A DNA stretch of 64,000 bases from Lysobacteraceae bacterium (lineage in GTDB: Bacteria; Pseudomonadota; Gammaproteobacteria; Xanthomonadales; Ahniellaceae): assembly GCA_002995625.1 (NCBI GenBank), contig PVBP01000001.1:1-64000 (forward strand), written 5' to 3'. Made by a program: the position numbers and the translations under genes. Numbering within the stretch: the first letter of the stretch is position 1; each line of letters opens with the position of its first letter. Of this stretch, positions 1 to 8,780 are shown in pieces. Under the pieces are notes generated by a model. The model did no database searches. It saw only the letters and a program-made list of their open reading frames with translations, and was not told the DNA's origin.

Positions 1-37
1 GTCTGGCGGTCGTCAAGCGACTCGACCCGACGGGTAA

Positions 38-358
38 GGGGCACTATCGGTCAGTTGGCCAGAGGTTCCCTGGGTGCGCAATCTCGTTCGACGCGAAGGC
101 AGTTCATTCTTCCTGCAGAAGGCCGACGGGCGCTTCTACCCCGACTTCCTGTGTCAGCTGCCGGGCAGCACAGACAAGCCCGGCCCGGTCCTGGCCGTCG
201 AGTACAAGGGCGCGGATCGTTGGGCTGACGCGGAAGATGACCGGTTGATCGGCGGCCTCTGGGCGAACCTGTCCGAAGGGCGCTGCCGCTTCGTGATGGT
301 CAAGGACAAACGGTGGGATTGGATCGAGGAGAAGCTGTCGCCGTCGCTGGTTCGGTAG
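38..358 (+). pseudogene. C-terminal nuclease fragment of a restriction helicase (type III R subunit-like)
   Basis: The readable protein resembles the C-terminal nuclease domain of DEAD/DEAH-box restriction helicases. It has a WVRNLVRREGSSF lead-in, then FYPDF and VEYKG, which together make a PD-(D/E)xK active site, and the family-typical tail WANLSEGRCRFVMVKD. Such helicases are usually many hundreds of residues; here only about 100 codons are open, because TAA at 35-37 interrupts the frame. GTG at 74 is the first conventional start, but homology-like residues (WPEVPW) continue upstream of it. This looks like the decayed or frameshifted tail of a helicase gene that began before the window. 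It ends only 24 bases before jetA, so it belongs to the same defence island. An independently translated short nuclease is possible but less likely. Confidence 0.55.
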
Positions 359-382
359 AACTGATCCCGAGAGTTGATCGCT

Positions 383-1852
383 GTGGACCACGCCACCCTT
401 TCCACCCTGCGCGACCGCCACCCCGCCTGGCGCTTGCTGGCCTCGCCGCACGCGCCGCTGGTGGCGAGCTTCCTGCACCGGGTGTTCGTGGCGCCGAATG
501 TGCGGGTGATGAGCGAAGCCGATCTTGCGGAGGCGTTGGAGGACGAGCTGTTCGCCCTGCGCGAGCAGTTGGGACCGGAGGCGTACCCCAAGGGCGCGCA
601 GGACTACCTGAACGACTGGGCCGCGCCCGACAAGGGGTGGCTGCGCAAGTTCTACAAGCCGGGCACGGACGAGGCCCAGTTCGACCTGACGCCCGCCACC
701 GAGAAGGCCATCGCCTGGTTGCTGACGCTGACCGAGCGCCCATTCGTCGGCACCGAATCGCGCCTGCTCACGCTGTTCGCGTTGCTGGAGCAGATCTGCG
801 CCGGCACCGAGGCCGACCCGATCAAGCGCGCGGCCGACCTGCGCAAGAAGCGCGACGAGCTGGACGCCGAAATCGCCCGCGTGATGGCGGGTGACGTACC
901 GCTGCTGGACGACACCGCGGTCAAGGACCGCTTTCAGCAGTTCCAGCAACTGGCGCGCGAGCTGCTGGCCGACTTCCGCGAGGTGGAACACAACTTCCGC
1001 CTGCTCGACCGCAAGGTGCGCGAAAAGATCGCGCTGTGGGAAGGCGCCAAGGGTGCGCTGCTCGACGAAATCATGGGCGAGCGCGATGCCATCGGCGACT
1101 CCGACCAGGGCCGCAGCTTCCGCGCGTTCTGGGACTTCCTGATGTCCAGCCGGCGACAGGAGGAACTCTCCGAGCGGCTGGAGCGGGTGCTTCGGCTCCC
1201 CGCCGTCGCTCAGCTTTCGCCCGACCCACGCACCCGCCGCGTGCATCACGACTGGCTGGAGGCAGGCGAACACACGCAGCGCACGGTGGCCCAGTTGTCG
1301 CAGCAGTTGCGCCGCTTCCTGGACGACCGGGCTTTTCTGGAGAACCGCCGCATCCTGGACTTGCTGCACGGCATCGAGAGCAAGGCGCTGAGCATCCGCG
1401 GGGCCGTGCCCGCTGGCACCGTAATGCACATCGACGCGATGGCGGCAGTCATCGAGCTGCCGCTGGAGCGGCCTTTGTTTACGCCGAGCGCAAAGCCTCA
1501 CCTGGCCGATCTGGCCGTGCTGGCGGGCGAGGACGACATCGACACCGCGCGCTTGTTCGATCAGATCGTGGTGGACAAGGCGCGTCTGCGGTCCGCCGTG
1601 CAACGCGCACTGCGTCAAAAGGCGCAGATCACTTTGCGCGAGCTGCTAGAGCTTGAACCGCTGAAACAAGGATTGGCCGAACTGGTGGCCTACCTGGAGC
1701 TGGCCCATGCCGGAGACGGTGACTCCCTGGAGGGCCTGCGCGCCATGGTGGACGAGGCCGTGCAGGACACCATCCGCTGGCAGGCCAGCAACGCCGAGGG
1801 AGAAGCCGTGACGCGCGAGGCGCGCTTGCCACGGGTGATCTTTACGCGTTGA
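383..1852 (+). CDS. jetA: Wadjet type I protein JetA (DUF3375, MukF-like kleisin)
   Basis: JetA is the kleisin-like subunit that bridges the SMC-like JetC dimer in the Wadjet anti-plasmid complex; the family is DUF3375. The 489-residue protein opens with the family hallmark RDRHPAWRLLASPHAPLVAS, followed by a SEADLAEALEDEL segment and a long central coiled coil rich in Glu/Arg (about residues 150-250). The C-terminal part (LRELLELEPLKQGLAELVAYL) has the winged-helix-like pattern expected for kleisin binding to the ATPase head. A TTG at 374 is also in frame, but GTG 383 is preferred because a GAGAG ribosome site lies nine bases upstream. It is the first gene of jetABCD. It acts in the cytoplasm on circular DNA. 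Confidence 0.9.
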   Translation: MDHATLSTLRDRHPAWRLLASPHAPLVASFLHRVFVAPNVRVMSEADLAEALEDELFALREQLGPEAYPKGAQDYLNDWAAPDKGWLRKFYKPGTDEAQFDLTPATEKAIAWLLTLTERPFVGTESRLLTLFALLEQICAGTEADPIKRAADLRKKRDELDAEIARVMAGDVPLLDDTAVKDRFQQFQQLARELLADFREVEHNFRLLDRKVREKIALWEGAKGALLDEIMGERDAIGDSDQGRSFRAFWDFLMSSRRQEELSERLERVLRLPAVAQLSPDPRTRRVHHDWLEAGEHTQRTVAQLSQQLRRFLDDRAFLENRRILDLLHGIESKALSIRGAVPAGTVMHIDAMAAVIELPLERPLFTPSAKPHLADLAVLAGEDDIDTARLFDQIVVDKARLRSAVQRALRQKAQITLRELLELEPLKQGLAELVAYLELAHAGDGDSLEGLRAMVDEAVQDTIRWQASNAEGEAVTREARLPRVIFTR

Positions 1853-1891
1853 CGGCGGTCACGAACGGTGGGCGGCGAGGGAGAGTAGAAC

Positions 1892-2593
1892 ATGAACGAC
1901 GCACTACACGAGAACGATTCGGTGGAGCCGCCACCCAGCGTGCTGCCGGCGGTGCCCGAGCTGTCGCAGCTGATGGTGCATCTGCTCAAGGGTGTGCTCT
2001 ACCGCGACGACGATGAGCGCCTGTGGGCGAGCCTCTTGCGCCTGCAGGGGCGGGTGCGGGAACAGGCTGCCATGCTGCTGCTCGACCTGGTGCTGGACGA
2101 GGCCGAAGGCCACGCCTTCCTGAAGAGCCGCCCGGACCCGGACGAGGCTTCAGGGACGCCCCGCCTGCCAAGGCTTGTCGCACGCCGGCCGCTTTCCTAC
2201 CCGGTGAGCCTGATGCTGGCGCTGCTGCGCAAGCGCATGGCCGAGTTCGACGCCGGCGGTGGGGACACCCGACTGGTGCTCTCGCGCGACGACATCGCTG
2301 AGCTGATGCGGGTGTTTCTGCCTGATGGCACGAATGAGGCGCGGCTGATCGACCAGGTGGACGCGACCATCACCAAGGTGGTTGATCTGGGCTTTCTGCG
2401 CCGGCTCAAGCCCGCTGCCGGCGCTGGGCAGGACAGAGGCCACTACGAGGTGAGGCGCATCCTGAAGGCGTTCGTCGACGCGCAGTGGCTGGCGGAGTTC
2501 GACGCGCGGTTGGAGGTCTACCGCACGGCGCTGTCCGCACCGCCTGCCGAAGCGACTGACAAGGCGGCCAGCAAAGGCGTGGCCGATGGTTGA
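1892..2593 (+). CDS. jetB: Wadjet type I protein JetB (DUF4194, MukE-like)
   Basis: JetB is the MukE-like winged-helix partner of the JetA kleisin (DUF4194 family). The protein is 233 residues, a normal length. It contains ELMVHLLKGVLYRDDDERLW near the start, the family-typical RRPLSYPVSLMLALLRKRMAEFD in the middle and LGFLRRLK before EVRRILKAFVDA, a two-winged-helix layout. ATG 1892 has a good GGGAGAG ribosome site. It starts 39 bases after jetA and its last 8 bases overlap the start of jetC, consistent with translational coupling and fixed stoichiometry. No missing regions are seen. Confidence 0.9.
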   Translation: MNDALHENDSVEPPPSVLPAVPELSQLMVHLLKGVLYRDDDERLWASLLRLQGRVREQAAMLLLDLVLDEAEGHAFLKSRPDPDEASGTPRLPRLVARRPLSYPVSLMLALLRKRMAEFDAGGGDTRLVLSRDDIAELMRVFLPDGTNEARLIDQVDATITKVVDLGFLRRLKPAAGAGQDRGHYEVRRILKAFVDAQWLAEFDARLEVYRTALSAPPAEATDKAASKGVADG

Positions 2594-5500
2594 AGCGCCG
2601 ATGGACGCTGGCACATTGGGGCTGGACTTCGTGGCCGACGACACCCGGGTGGGCTTTCGGCTGCAGCGGCTGGAAGTGCGCAACTGGGGCACCTTCGACA
2701 AGCGTGTCTGGCGCTACGAGCTCGACGGGCGCAATGGCCTGCTCACGGGCGACATCGGTTCGGGCAAGTCGACGCTGGTCGATGCCATCACGACCTTGCT
2801 CGTGCCGGCGCATCGCGTGGCCTACAACAAGGCGGCTGGGGCGGATGCGCGCGAGCGCTCCTTGCGGTCCTACGTGCTGGGCCACTACAAGAGCGAGCGC
2901 AATGAGGTGACGGGGAGTAGCAGGCCCGTGGCGCTGCGCGATGCATCGAGCTACTCGGTCATCCTCGGTGTCTTCCGCAACGAGGGCTATGACCAGGCCG
3001 TGACGCTGGCCCAGGTCTTCTGGCTGAAGGACCCGCAGGGTCAACCCGCACGCCTGTTCGTAGCGGCCGAGCGGGCCCTCGCCATAACGGATGACTTCAG
3101 CGGCTTCGGCAGCGATATCACCGCCCTGCGCAAGAGGCTGCGGGGCGCGGGCTGCGAGCTGTTCGACAGCTTCCCGCCGTATGGGGCCTGGTTCCGCCGG
3201 CGCTTTGGCATCGAGCACGAGCAGGCCTTGGAACTGTTCCATCAGACGGTATCGATGAAGTCGGTGGGCAACCTCACCGACTTCGTGCGCAGCCACATGC
3301 TGGAGCCCTTCGACTCGGGGCAACGCATCGAGGCGTTGATCCGCCACTTCGACGACCTGGACCGGGCGCACCAGGCCGTGCTCAAGGCCAAGCGGCAGGT
3401 GGACTTGCTAACGCCCCTGGTCGACGACGGCGCGCGCCACCAGCGGCTCACGGCGGAGATCCAGGGCTGGCGGGAGGCGCGCGATCAGCTTCGGCCGTAT
3501 TTCGCCCGGCTCAAGGGCGAGCTGCTGGACCGCCGACTCGGCTTGCTGGCGGAGGACGCGGCCCGGCTCGATGCACAGATCGAGCGCCTGGATGCGCAGC
3601 GTGAGACCGAGCGCGTTGAAGTCGGCCGCCTGGAGCGGGCCCTGCGCGACAACGGCGGCGATCGCCTGGAGGAGCTGGCGGCAGAGATTCGCCGTCTGGA
3701 GCAGGACAAGCAACAACGCCAGAAGAAGTCTGACCGCTTCCAAGAGCTGCTGGCCCGCATCGATGAGTCGGCGCCAGGGGATGAAGCAGGCTTCCTCATC
3801 CAGCAGCAAAGCATCAGCCAGCGTGCCGAAGGCTTGCGCGAGCGCATTGCCGACTTGGACAACCGCGAGCGCGAAGAGGACTTCACTTTCCGCAAGGGCC
3901 GTGAAGAGCACGCCGCCCTGTCCGAGGAGATCGACAGTCTCCAGCGGCGCAAGAGCAACATCGACGCCGCACAGATCCGCATTCGCGATGCGCTGTGTGC
4001 GGCGCTGGCGATCGGAGAGGACGAACTGCCTTTCGCAGGCGAGCTCATTCAGGTGCGCGACGAGGAGCGCGATTGGGAGGGTGCCGCCGAGCGGCTGCTG
4101 CGCGGCTTCGGCCTCGCGCTGCTGGTTCCGGACGGGCACTACAAGGCCGTTGCGGACTGGGTGGACCGCCAGCATCTGGGTGCCCGCCTGGTGTACTTCC
4201 ATGTGCGTCCGCGAAAGGCGGCGCAAAGCGCGGCGCTGCATCCGCAGTCGCTGGTGCGCAAGCTCGCCATCAAGACCGATTCACCACACTACGAGTGGCT
4301 GGAGCAGGAGCTTCTGAGCCGCTTCGACGTCGCCTGCTGCGACACCGGGGAGCAGTTTCGCCGTGAGACGCGCGCCATCACGCGCTCCGGTCAGATCAAG
4401 GACCCGAGCGGTCGCCACGAGAAGGACGACCGCAGCCGGATCGACGACCGCAGCCGCTATGTGCTCGGCTGGAGCAATGCCGACAAGCTGCGAGCCCTGC
4501 GAGACCAGCGGGAGCGTCTGGAGGCAAAGCTGGCCCTGCTCGGGCAGCGCATTGGCGAGATCCAGCAGGCGCGCAACGAACTGCGGGGCCGGCTCGATGC
4601 ACTCAGCAAGCTGGAGGAGTTCACGCGCTTTGCGGACATCGACTGGATGAGCCTGGCCCGCCAGATTGCTGGACTCACAGAGGAGCGCGCGCGGCTGGAA
4701 GCCGCATCCGACACCCTGCAAGAGTTGGGGCGCCAGCTCAAGGCCGCACAGGAGCGATTTGCCGAGCTGGAGGTCAAGCGGTCCGACGCGCTGGGCAAGC
4801 GAGGCGAGGTCAAGAGCAAGCGTGAGACAGCGCAGGCGATGCGGGATCAGGCCGGCAGCGTTTGGAACGACTTGCCGCTGACCGCGACGCAGATTGAGCG
4901 CCTGGATGGCTGGCGCTCGCAGGCGCTGGGCGAGCATCAACTGTCGGTCGAGTCCTGCGACAACCGGGAGCAGGAGGTGCGCAAGTGGCTGCAGGAGCGC
5001 ATCGACGCGGAGGACAAACGCCTGGCCCGTTTGACCGAGCGCATCGTCAATGCCATGCGCGGCTTCAAGGAGGAGTTCAAGGCCGAGACCGTCGAGATGG
5101 ACGTGAGCCTGGCGGCGCTGCCGGAGTACGAGCGGATGCTCACCGGATTGAAGAGCGACGACCTGCCGCGATTCGAGGCGCGCTTCAAGGAGCTGCTCAA
5201 CGTCAACACGATCAACGAGATCGCCAACTTCAACGCCCAGCTCGCCCGCGAGCGCGAGACGATCAAGGAGCGCGTCGACTTCATCAACCAGTCGCTTGAG
5301 GCCATCGACTACAACCCCGGCCGGTACATCAAGCTGGTGGCGCTGCCCAGCCCGGATGCGGAGATCCGCGACTTCCAGCAGGACTTGCGCGCGTGCACTG
5401 AGGGCGCGATGACGGGCTCGGCCGACGAACAGTATTCGGAAGCCAAGTTCCTGCAGGTCAAGGCCATCATCGACCGCTTCCGGGGCCGAGAAGGACTGTC

Positions 5501-5999
5501 GGACGCCGACCGGCGCTGGACTGCCAAGGTCACCGACGTACGCAACTGGTTCCTGTTCTCGGCCAGCGAGCGCTGGCGCGCCGACGGTGCCGAGCACGAG
5601 CACTACTCGGACTCAGGCGGTAAGTCGGGCGGTCAGAAGGAGAAGCTGGCCTACACCGTGCTGGCCGCGAGCCTGGCCTACCAATTCGGCCTGGAGTGGG
5701 GCGCCGTTCGTTCGCGGTCGTTCCGCTTCGTCGTGATCGACGAAGCTTTCGGGCGCGGATCGGACGAGTCGGCGCAGTACGGTTTGCGCCTGTTCCAGCA
5801 GCTCAACCTGCAGCTGTTGATCGTGACGCCGCTGCAGAAGATCCACATCATCGAGCCCTTCGTGGCCAGCGTCGGCTTCGTGCACAACGAGGGCGGACGC
5901 GACTCGCGGCTGCGCTGCCTGTCGATCGAGGAGTACCGGGCTCAGAAGGCGGAAGGCGTGGCCGAAGCCAGGGCTGCCGGAGACGGCGCGGCACCATGA
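2586..5999 (+). CDS. jetC: Wadjet type I ATPase JetC (SMC/MukB-like)
   Basis: JetC is the SMC-like motor that extrudes DNA loops in Wadjet and allows small circular DNA to be recognised. The 1137-residue protein has a complete ATPase head. Walker A GDIGSGKST lies at about residues 55-63, the ABC signature region GGKSGGQKEKL at about 1011-1021, and Walker B FVVIDEAFGRG at about 1048-1058. Between them are long Glu/Arg/Leu heptad stretches (about 300-480 and 640-860) forming the coiled-coil arms, separated by a hinge-like globular section. All catalytic residues are present and the frame is unbroken, so the motor should be active. ATG 2586 overlaps the end of jetB; the stop overlaps the jetD start (ATGA). 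Confidence 0.93.
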   Translation: MVEAPMDAGTLGLDFVADDTRVGFRLQRLEVRNWGTFDKRVWRYELDGRNGLLTGDIGSGKSTLVDAITTLLVPAHRVAYNKAAGADARERSLRSYVLGHYKSERNEVTGSSRPVALRDASSYSVILGVFRNEGYDQAVTLAQVFWLKDPQGQPARLFVAAERALAITDDFSGFGSDITALRKRLRGAGCELFDSFPPYGAWFRRRFGIEHEQALELFHQTVSMKSVGNLTDFVRSHMLEPFDSGQRIEALIRHFDDLDRAHQAVLKAKRQVDLLTPLVDDGARHQRLTAEIQGWREARDQLRPYFARLKGELLDRRLGLLAEDAARLDAQIERLDAQRETERVEVGRLERALRDNGGDRLEELAAEIRRLEQDKQQRQKKSDRFQELLARIDESAPGDEAGFLIQQQSISQRAEGLRERIADLDNREREEDFTFRKGREEHAALSEEIDSLQRRKSNIDAAQIRIRDALCAALAIGEDELPFAGELIQVRDEERDWEGAAERLLRGFGLALLVPDGHYKAVADWVDRQHLGARLVYFHVRPRKAAQSAALHPQSLVRKLAIKTDSPHYEWLEQELLSRFDVACCDTGEQFRRETRAITRSGQIKDPSGRHEKDDRSRIDDRSRYVLGWSNADKLRALRDQRERLEAKLALLGQRIGEIQQARNELRGRLDALSKLEEFTRFADIDWMSLARQIAGLTEERARLEAASDTLQELGRQLKAAQERFAELEVKRSDALGKRGEVKSKRETAQAMRDQAGSVWNDLPLTATQIERLDGWRSQALGEHQLSVESCDNREQEVRKWLQERIDAEDKRLARLTERIVNAMRGFKEEFKAETVEMDVSLAALPEYERMLTGLKSDDLPRFEARFKELLNVNTINEIANFNAQLARERETIKERVDFINQSLEAIDYNPGRYIKLVALPSPDAEIRDFQQDLRACTEGAMTGSADEQYSEAKFLQVKAIIDRFRGREGLSDADRRWTAKVTDVRNWFLFSASERWRADGAEHEHYSDSGGKSGGQKEKLAYTVLAASLAYQFGLEWGAVRSRSFRFVVIDEAFGRGSDESAQYGLRLFQQLNLQLLIVTPLQKIHIIEPFVASVGFVHNEGGRDSRLRCLSIEEYRAQKAEGVAEARAAGDGAAP

Positions 6000-7207
6000 G
6001 CTGGACCACGCCGGCAGATCTGCGCGCTCAGGTCCAACGCTTGTGGGATCGTGGCGAATTGCTGCGGGCAGCGGTGACGGACACCGTTCCGTGGCCGCTG
6101 CGCCTGAGCTTGAAGCCGCCCAGCGCTGCGGACCTGTCCGATCGCTTCGAGGCCGTGCGCGACTGGGTGCGTGCCATCGCCGATACCCCTCAGGTCCGAA
6201 TCGAATGGCGCGAGTGGAACCACCGCGTCCAGGGCGTGCAGCGGCTCCCAGCGGCCGTCTGGATCGATACCCTGCAAGACGCCTTGGCCTTCATCGGCAG
6301 GGCTCGGCAAGCGCAGCGGTTCGAGGCGGTGTGGCAGCAGACGACGGCCGCGCAGCCGCCGCTGCTGGCGTGGCTGTCTAGGCGGCCAATCCAGGCGCTG
6401 GATCTGGCCGACCGCTGGGATCGTCTGCTGGCCGTCGTCGCATGGCTGCAGGCCCATCCTCGACCGGCCGTGTACCTGCGCCAGGTCGACGTGCCTGGGG
6501 TGGACAGCAAGTTCATAGAGGCCCACCGAGGCGTCTTGGCCGAGCTGCTGGACCTGGCTCTGCCACCCGAAGTCATCGAGCTTGACGCGACCGGCGTCGC
6601 GCAGTTCACACGCCGATTCGGCTTCCTGGACAAGCCCGTACGGATTCGCTTTCGTCTGCTCGACCCGTCGCTGCCCAGCCTTCCGGGCTGCGCGGGCCTG
6701 CCCGACATCACGCTGGACGCCGGGAGTTTCGCGGCGCTGACGCTACCTGCCCGGTGCGTCTTCATCACCGAGAACGAGACCAACTTCCTCGCCTTCCCGC
6801 CGACTGCGGACGCCATCGTCGTCTTCGGCGCCGGCTACGGCTGGGAACCGCTGGCGCGCGCCGAATGGCTGCAGCGATGCCAGCTACACTACTGGGGTGA
6901 CATCGACACTCACGGATTCGCCATCCTCGACCGCCTGCGCGGCTACTTCCCAGGCGTGGCGTCCTTCTTGATGGACCGAGCGACGCTCCTTGCCCACCGC
7001 CTCCACTGGGGCGAGGAGCCCGACCCTGCGCGCCACGATCTGGCGCGTCTCACACCCGAGGAGGCGGCCGTCTATGACGACCTCCGCTTCGATCGCCACC
7101 AGCCCCGGCTGCGTTTGGAGCAGGAGCGCGTGGGGTTTGGCTGGTTGTGCGATCGACTGGCGTGTATCCCCTCGGGAGCCGTCGTGGCCCCGCCTTCTGG
7201 CTTGTAA
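5996..7207 (+). CDS. jetD: Wadjet type I nuclease JetD (DUF3322/DUF2220, Toprim)
   Basis: JetD is the topoisomerase VI-like Toprim nuclease that cuts plasmid DNA once JetABC has detected it as a small circle. The 403-residue protein has an N-terminal DUF3322 arm (about 1-180, with VRIEWREWNHRVQG) and a C-terminal DUF2220 Toprim domain. The Toprim metal ligands are visible: VFITENETNF at about 255-264 supplies the Glu, and YWGDIDTHGF at about 299-308 supplies the Asp-x-Asp. ATG 5996 overlaps the jetC stop by four bases. Fifty bases beyond the stop is a strong intrinsic terminator. The operon thus ends here and appears complete and intact. Confidence 0.92.
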   Translation: MSWTTPADLRAQVQRLWDRGELLRAAVTDTVPWPLRLSLKPPSAADLSDRFEAVRDWVRAIADTPQVRIEWREWNHRVQGVQRLPAAVWIDTLQDALAFIGRARQAQRFEAVWQQTTAAQPPLLAWLSRRPIQALDLADRWDRLLAVVAWLQAHPRPAVYLRQVDVPGVDSKFIEAHRGVLAELLDLALPPEVIELDATGVAQFTRRFGFLDKPVRIRFRLLDPSLPSLPGCAGLPDITLDAGSFAALTLPARCVFITENETNFLAFPPTADAIVVFGAGYGWEPLARAEWLQRCQLHYWGDIDTHGFAILDRLRGYFPGVASFLMDRATLLAHRLHWGEEPDPARHDLARLTPEEAAVYDDLRFDRHQPRLRLEQERVGFGWLCDRLACIPSGAVVAPPSGL

Positions 7208-7257
7208 GCCCGAAAGCGGCTTCTCCGCTGGGTGAGTAATCCGCCTCCATCCACAAG

Positions 7258-7283
7258 GGCCCGGGTGACCTCCGGGCCTTTTT
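7258..7283 (+). terminator. Intrinsic terminator after jetD
   Basis: GGCCCGG at 7258-7264 pairs perfectly with CCGGGCC at 7272-7278 around a 7-base loop and is followed by TTTTT (7279-7283). It is the only textbook hairpin-plus-U-run found in the window. It closes the Wadjet operon, or belonged to the host gene into which the island inserted. Confidence 0.9.
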
Positions 7284-7378
7284 CCTGCGTGAGATCCGCG
7301 CGCCGCCCGGCGTCCCCGCGCGTGGTGCGCCGCGTGCGGAGGTATAGACTGGGAGCCTGCCAGAGGCCGGAACTCGCC

Positions 7379-8734
7379 ATGCGCCGTCCCTTCGCCCTGC
7401 TGCTCGTCGCGTTCGCGTCGGCGCTGCCGGCGGCGGAGCCGACCGTGATCGTCGACGTCGGCCGGTCAGGTCCGGCCGAGCTGGCGCGTCTCAAGTCCGC
7501 GGACGGCGTGGTCTGGTCGGCCGAGTTCGGCAACGAGCTGCTGCTCGGCGTCTCGCCGGAGGCAATCGACGACTGGCTCGCGCGCGATGGCGTCCGTCCC
7601 GGCCCGACGCGACTTGCGGCGGACGAGATCGTGGTGCGCGACCACGTCTGCACGGTGCACGATCAGGAGCCGGCGCTCGCGGTCGTTGGAGGCTACGAGA
7701 TCCTGCGCAAGCCGCCGATGCTCGCGCGCGCGACGCGCGGCGCGCACGTGTCCGGCGAGCCGCTGCCGGCCGACGGCGTCCAGGCACGCGCGGCCTACAA
7801 CCTCGAGCAGCCGGTTCCGCGCGCGAGTGCCGATCCCGAGGTGGCCGCGCTCGCCGCGCGGGTCGACGCCGACCGCTGGTTCGCGACCGTGGTCGACCTC
7901 GCGGGCTTCGACCGCAACAGCTTCAGCCCGGGGCTCGGCCCGGCGCACGACTACGTGCTCGCGCGTTTCGCCGCCAGCGGACTTGCGACCTCGAGCCACG
8001 CGTTCACGCTGAACGGCCAGAGCGCGTGCACCCCGCCGCAGCCGCAGGTGACGCTGGCCAATCCGATCGGGGTCAAGGCCGGCACGACCACGCCGGGCGA
8101 GTGGATCGTGGTCGGCGCGCACTACGACTCGCGCAACACCGGCCGCTGCGACACGACGAACCCGCAGCCGGGGGCGAACGACAACGCCAGCGGCTGCGCC
8201 GGCGTGATCGAGCTGGCCCGGGTGTTCGCGACGATCGACACCCAGCGCAGCATCGTCTTCATGTGCTTCGCCGGCGAGGAGCAGGGCCTCGTCGGCAGTC
8301 GCCGCTACGTCGAGGACCTCCAGCAGTCGGGCGACATCTCCCGGGTCCGATACATGATCAACCTCGACATGATCGGCTATGCGGTCGACGACTCGCTGGC
8401 GACGCGGATCGAGACGATCCCGGCCTTCGCCGGCGAACTGCAGCGCTTCGCCGCGGCGGCGGCGACGTACGCGCCCGAACTCTCGCCGATCCTGTCGACC
8501 CAGACCCAGGCCTACTCGGACCACTGGTACTTCCTCGCCGCCGGCGTGCCCGGCGCGTTCACGTGGGAGAACGGCGCGGCGATCTACCCGCACTACCACC
8601 GCGCGACCGACGTGCCGGCGAACCTGACCCGGGGCCGCGAGCTGGCGCGCGGGATCCTCAGGATGGACGTCGCGATCCTCGCCGCCGAGGCCGGGCTGGT
8701 GCCGCGGCTGTTCGCCGACGGCTTCGAGAACTGA
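7379..8734 (+). CDS. Secreted M28-family metallopeptidase with FADGFE tail
   Basis: A zinc aminopeptidase of family M28, predicted to be exported. The start ATG 7379 follows an AGAGG ribosome site and gives a signal peptide (MRRPFALLLVAFASALPAAE). The two-zinc site is complete: H and D in GAHYDSRN (about 248/250), D in GANDNASG (about 268), the Glu pair in FAGEEQG (about 300-301), D in NLDMIGY (about 330) and H in SDHWYF (about 382). The first 200 residues are a propeptide-like region. The protein ends in RLFADGFEN, a short aromatic/acidic tail also seen in variant form on the large secreted protein at 36648-39908. It has its own promoter region, with a TATAGA-like element near 7344. Substrate unknown. 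Confidence 0.85.
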   Translation: MRRPFALLLVAFASALPAAEPTVIVDVGRSGPAELARLKSADGVVWSAEFGNELLLGVSPEAIDDWLARDGVRPGPTRLAADEIVVRDHVCTVHDQEPALAVVGGYEILRKPPMLARATRGAHVSGEPLPADGVQARAAYNLEQPVPRASADPEVAALAARVDADRWFATVVDLAGFDRNSFSPGLGPAHDYVLARFAASGLATSSHAFTLNGQSACTPPQPQVTLANPIGVKAGTTTPGEWIVVGAHYDSRNTGRCDTTNPQPGANDNASGCAGVIELARVFATIDTQRSIVFMCFAGEEQGLVGSRRYVEDLQQSGDISRVRYMINLDMIGYAVDDSLATRIETIPAFAGELQRFAAAAATYAPELSPILSTQTQAYSDHWYFLAAGVPGAFTWENGAAIYPHYHRATDVPANLTRGRELARGILRMDVAILAAEAGLVPRLFADGFEN

Positions 8735-8780
8735 TCCTTCGCGCGGCGCCGCCGGGCGGAGCGCGCGCATCGATGCGACG

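Noticed and set aside
104-1618. Long open frames antisense to jetA and to most other large genes
   Set aside because: In very GC-rich DNA stop codons are rare in all frames. These antisense frames are Arg/Ala-rich, lack ribosome sites and domain motifs, and mirror real genes.
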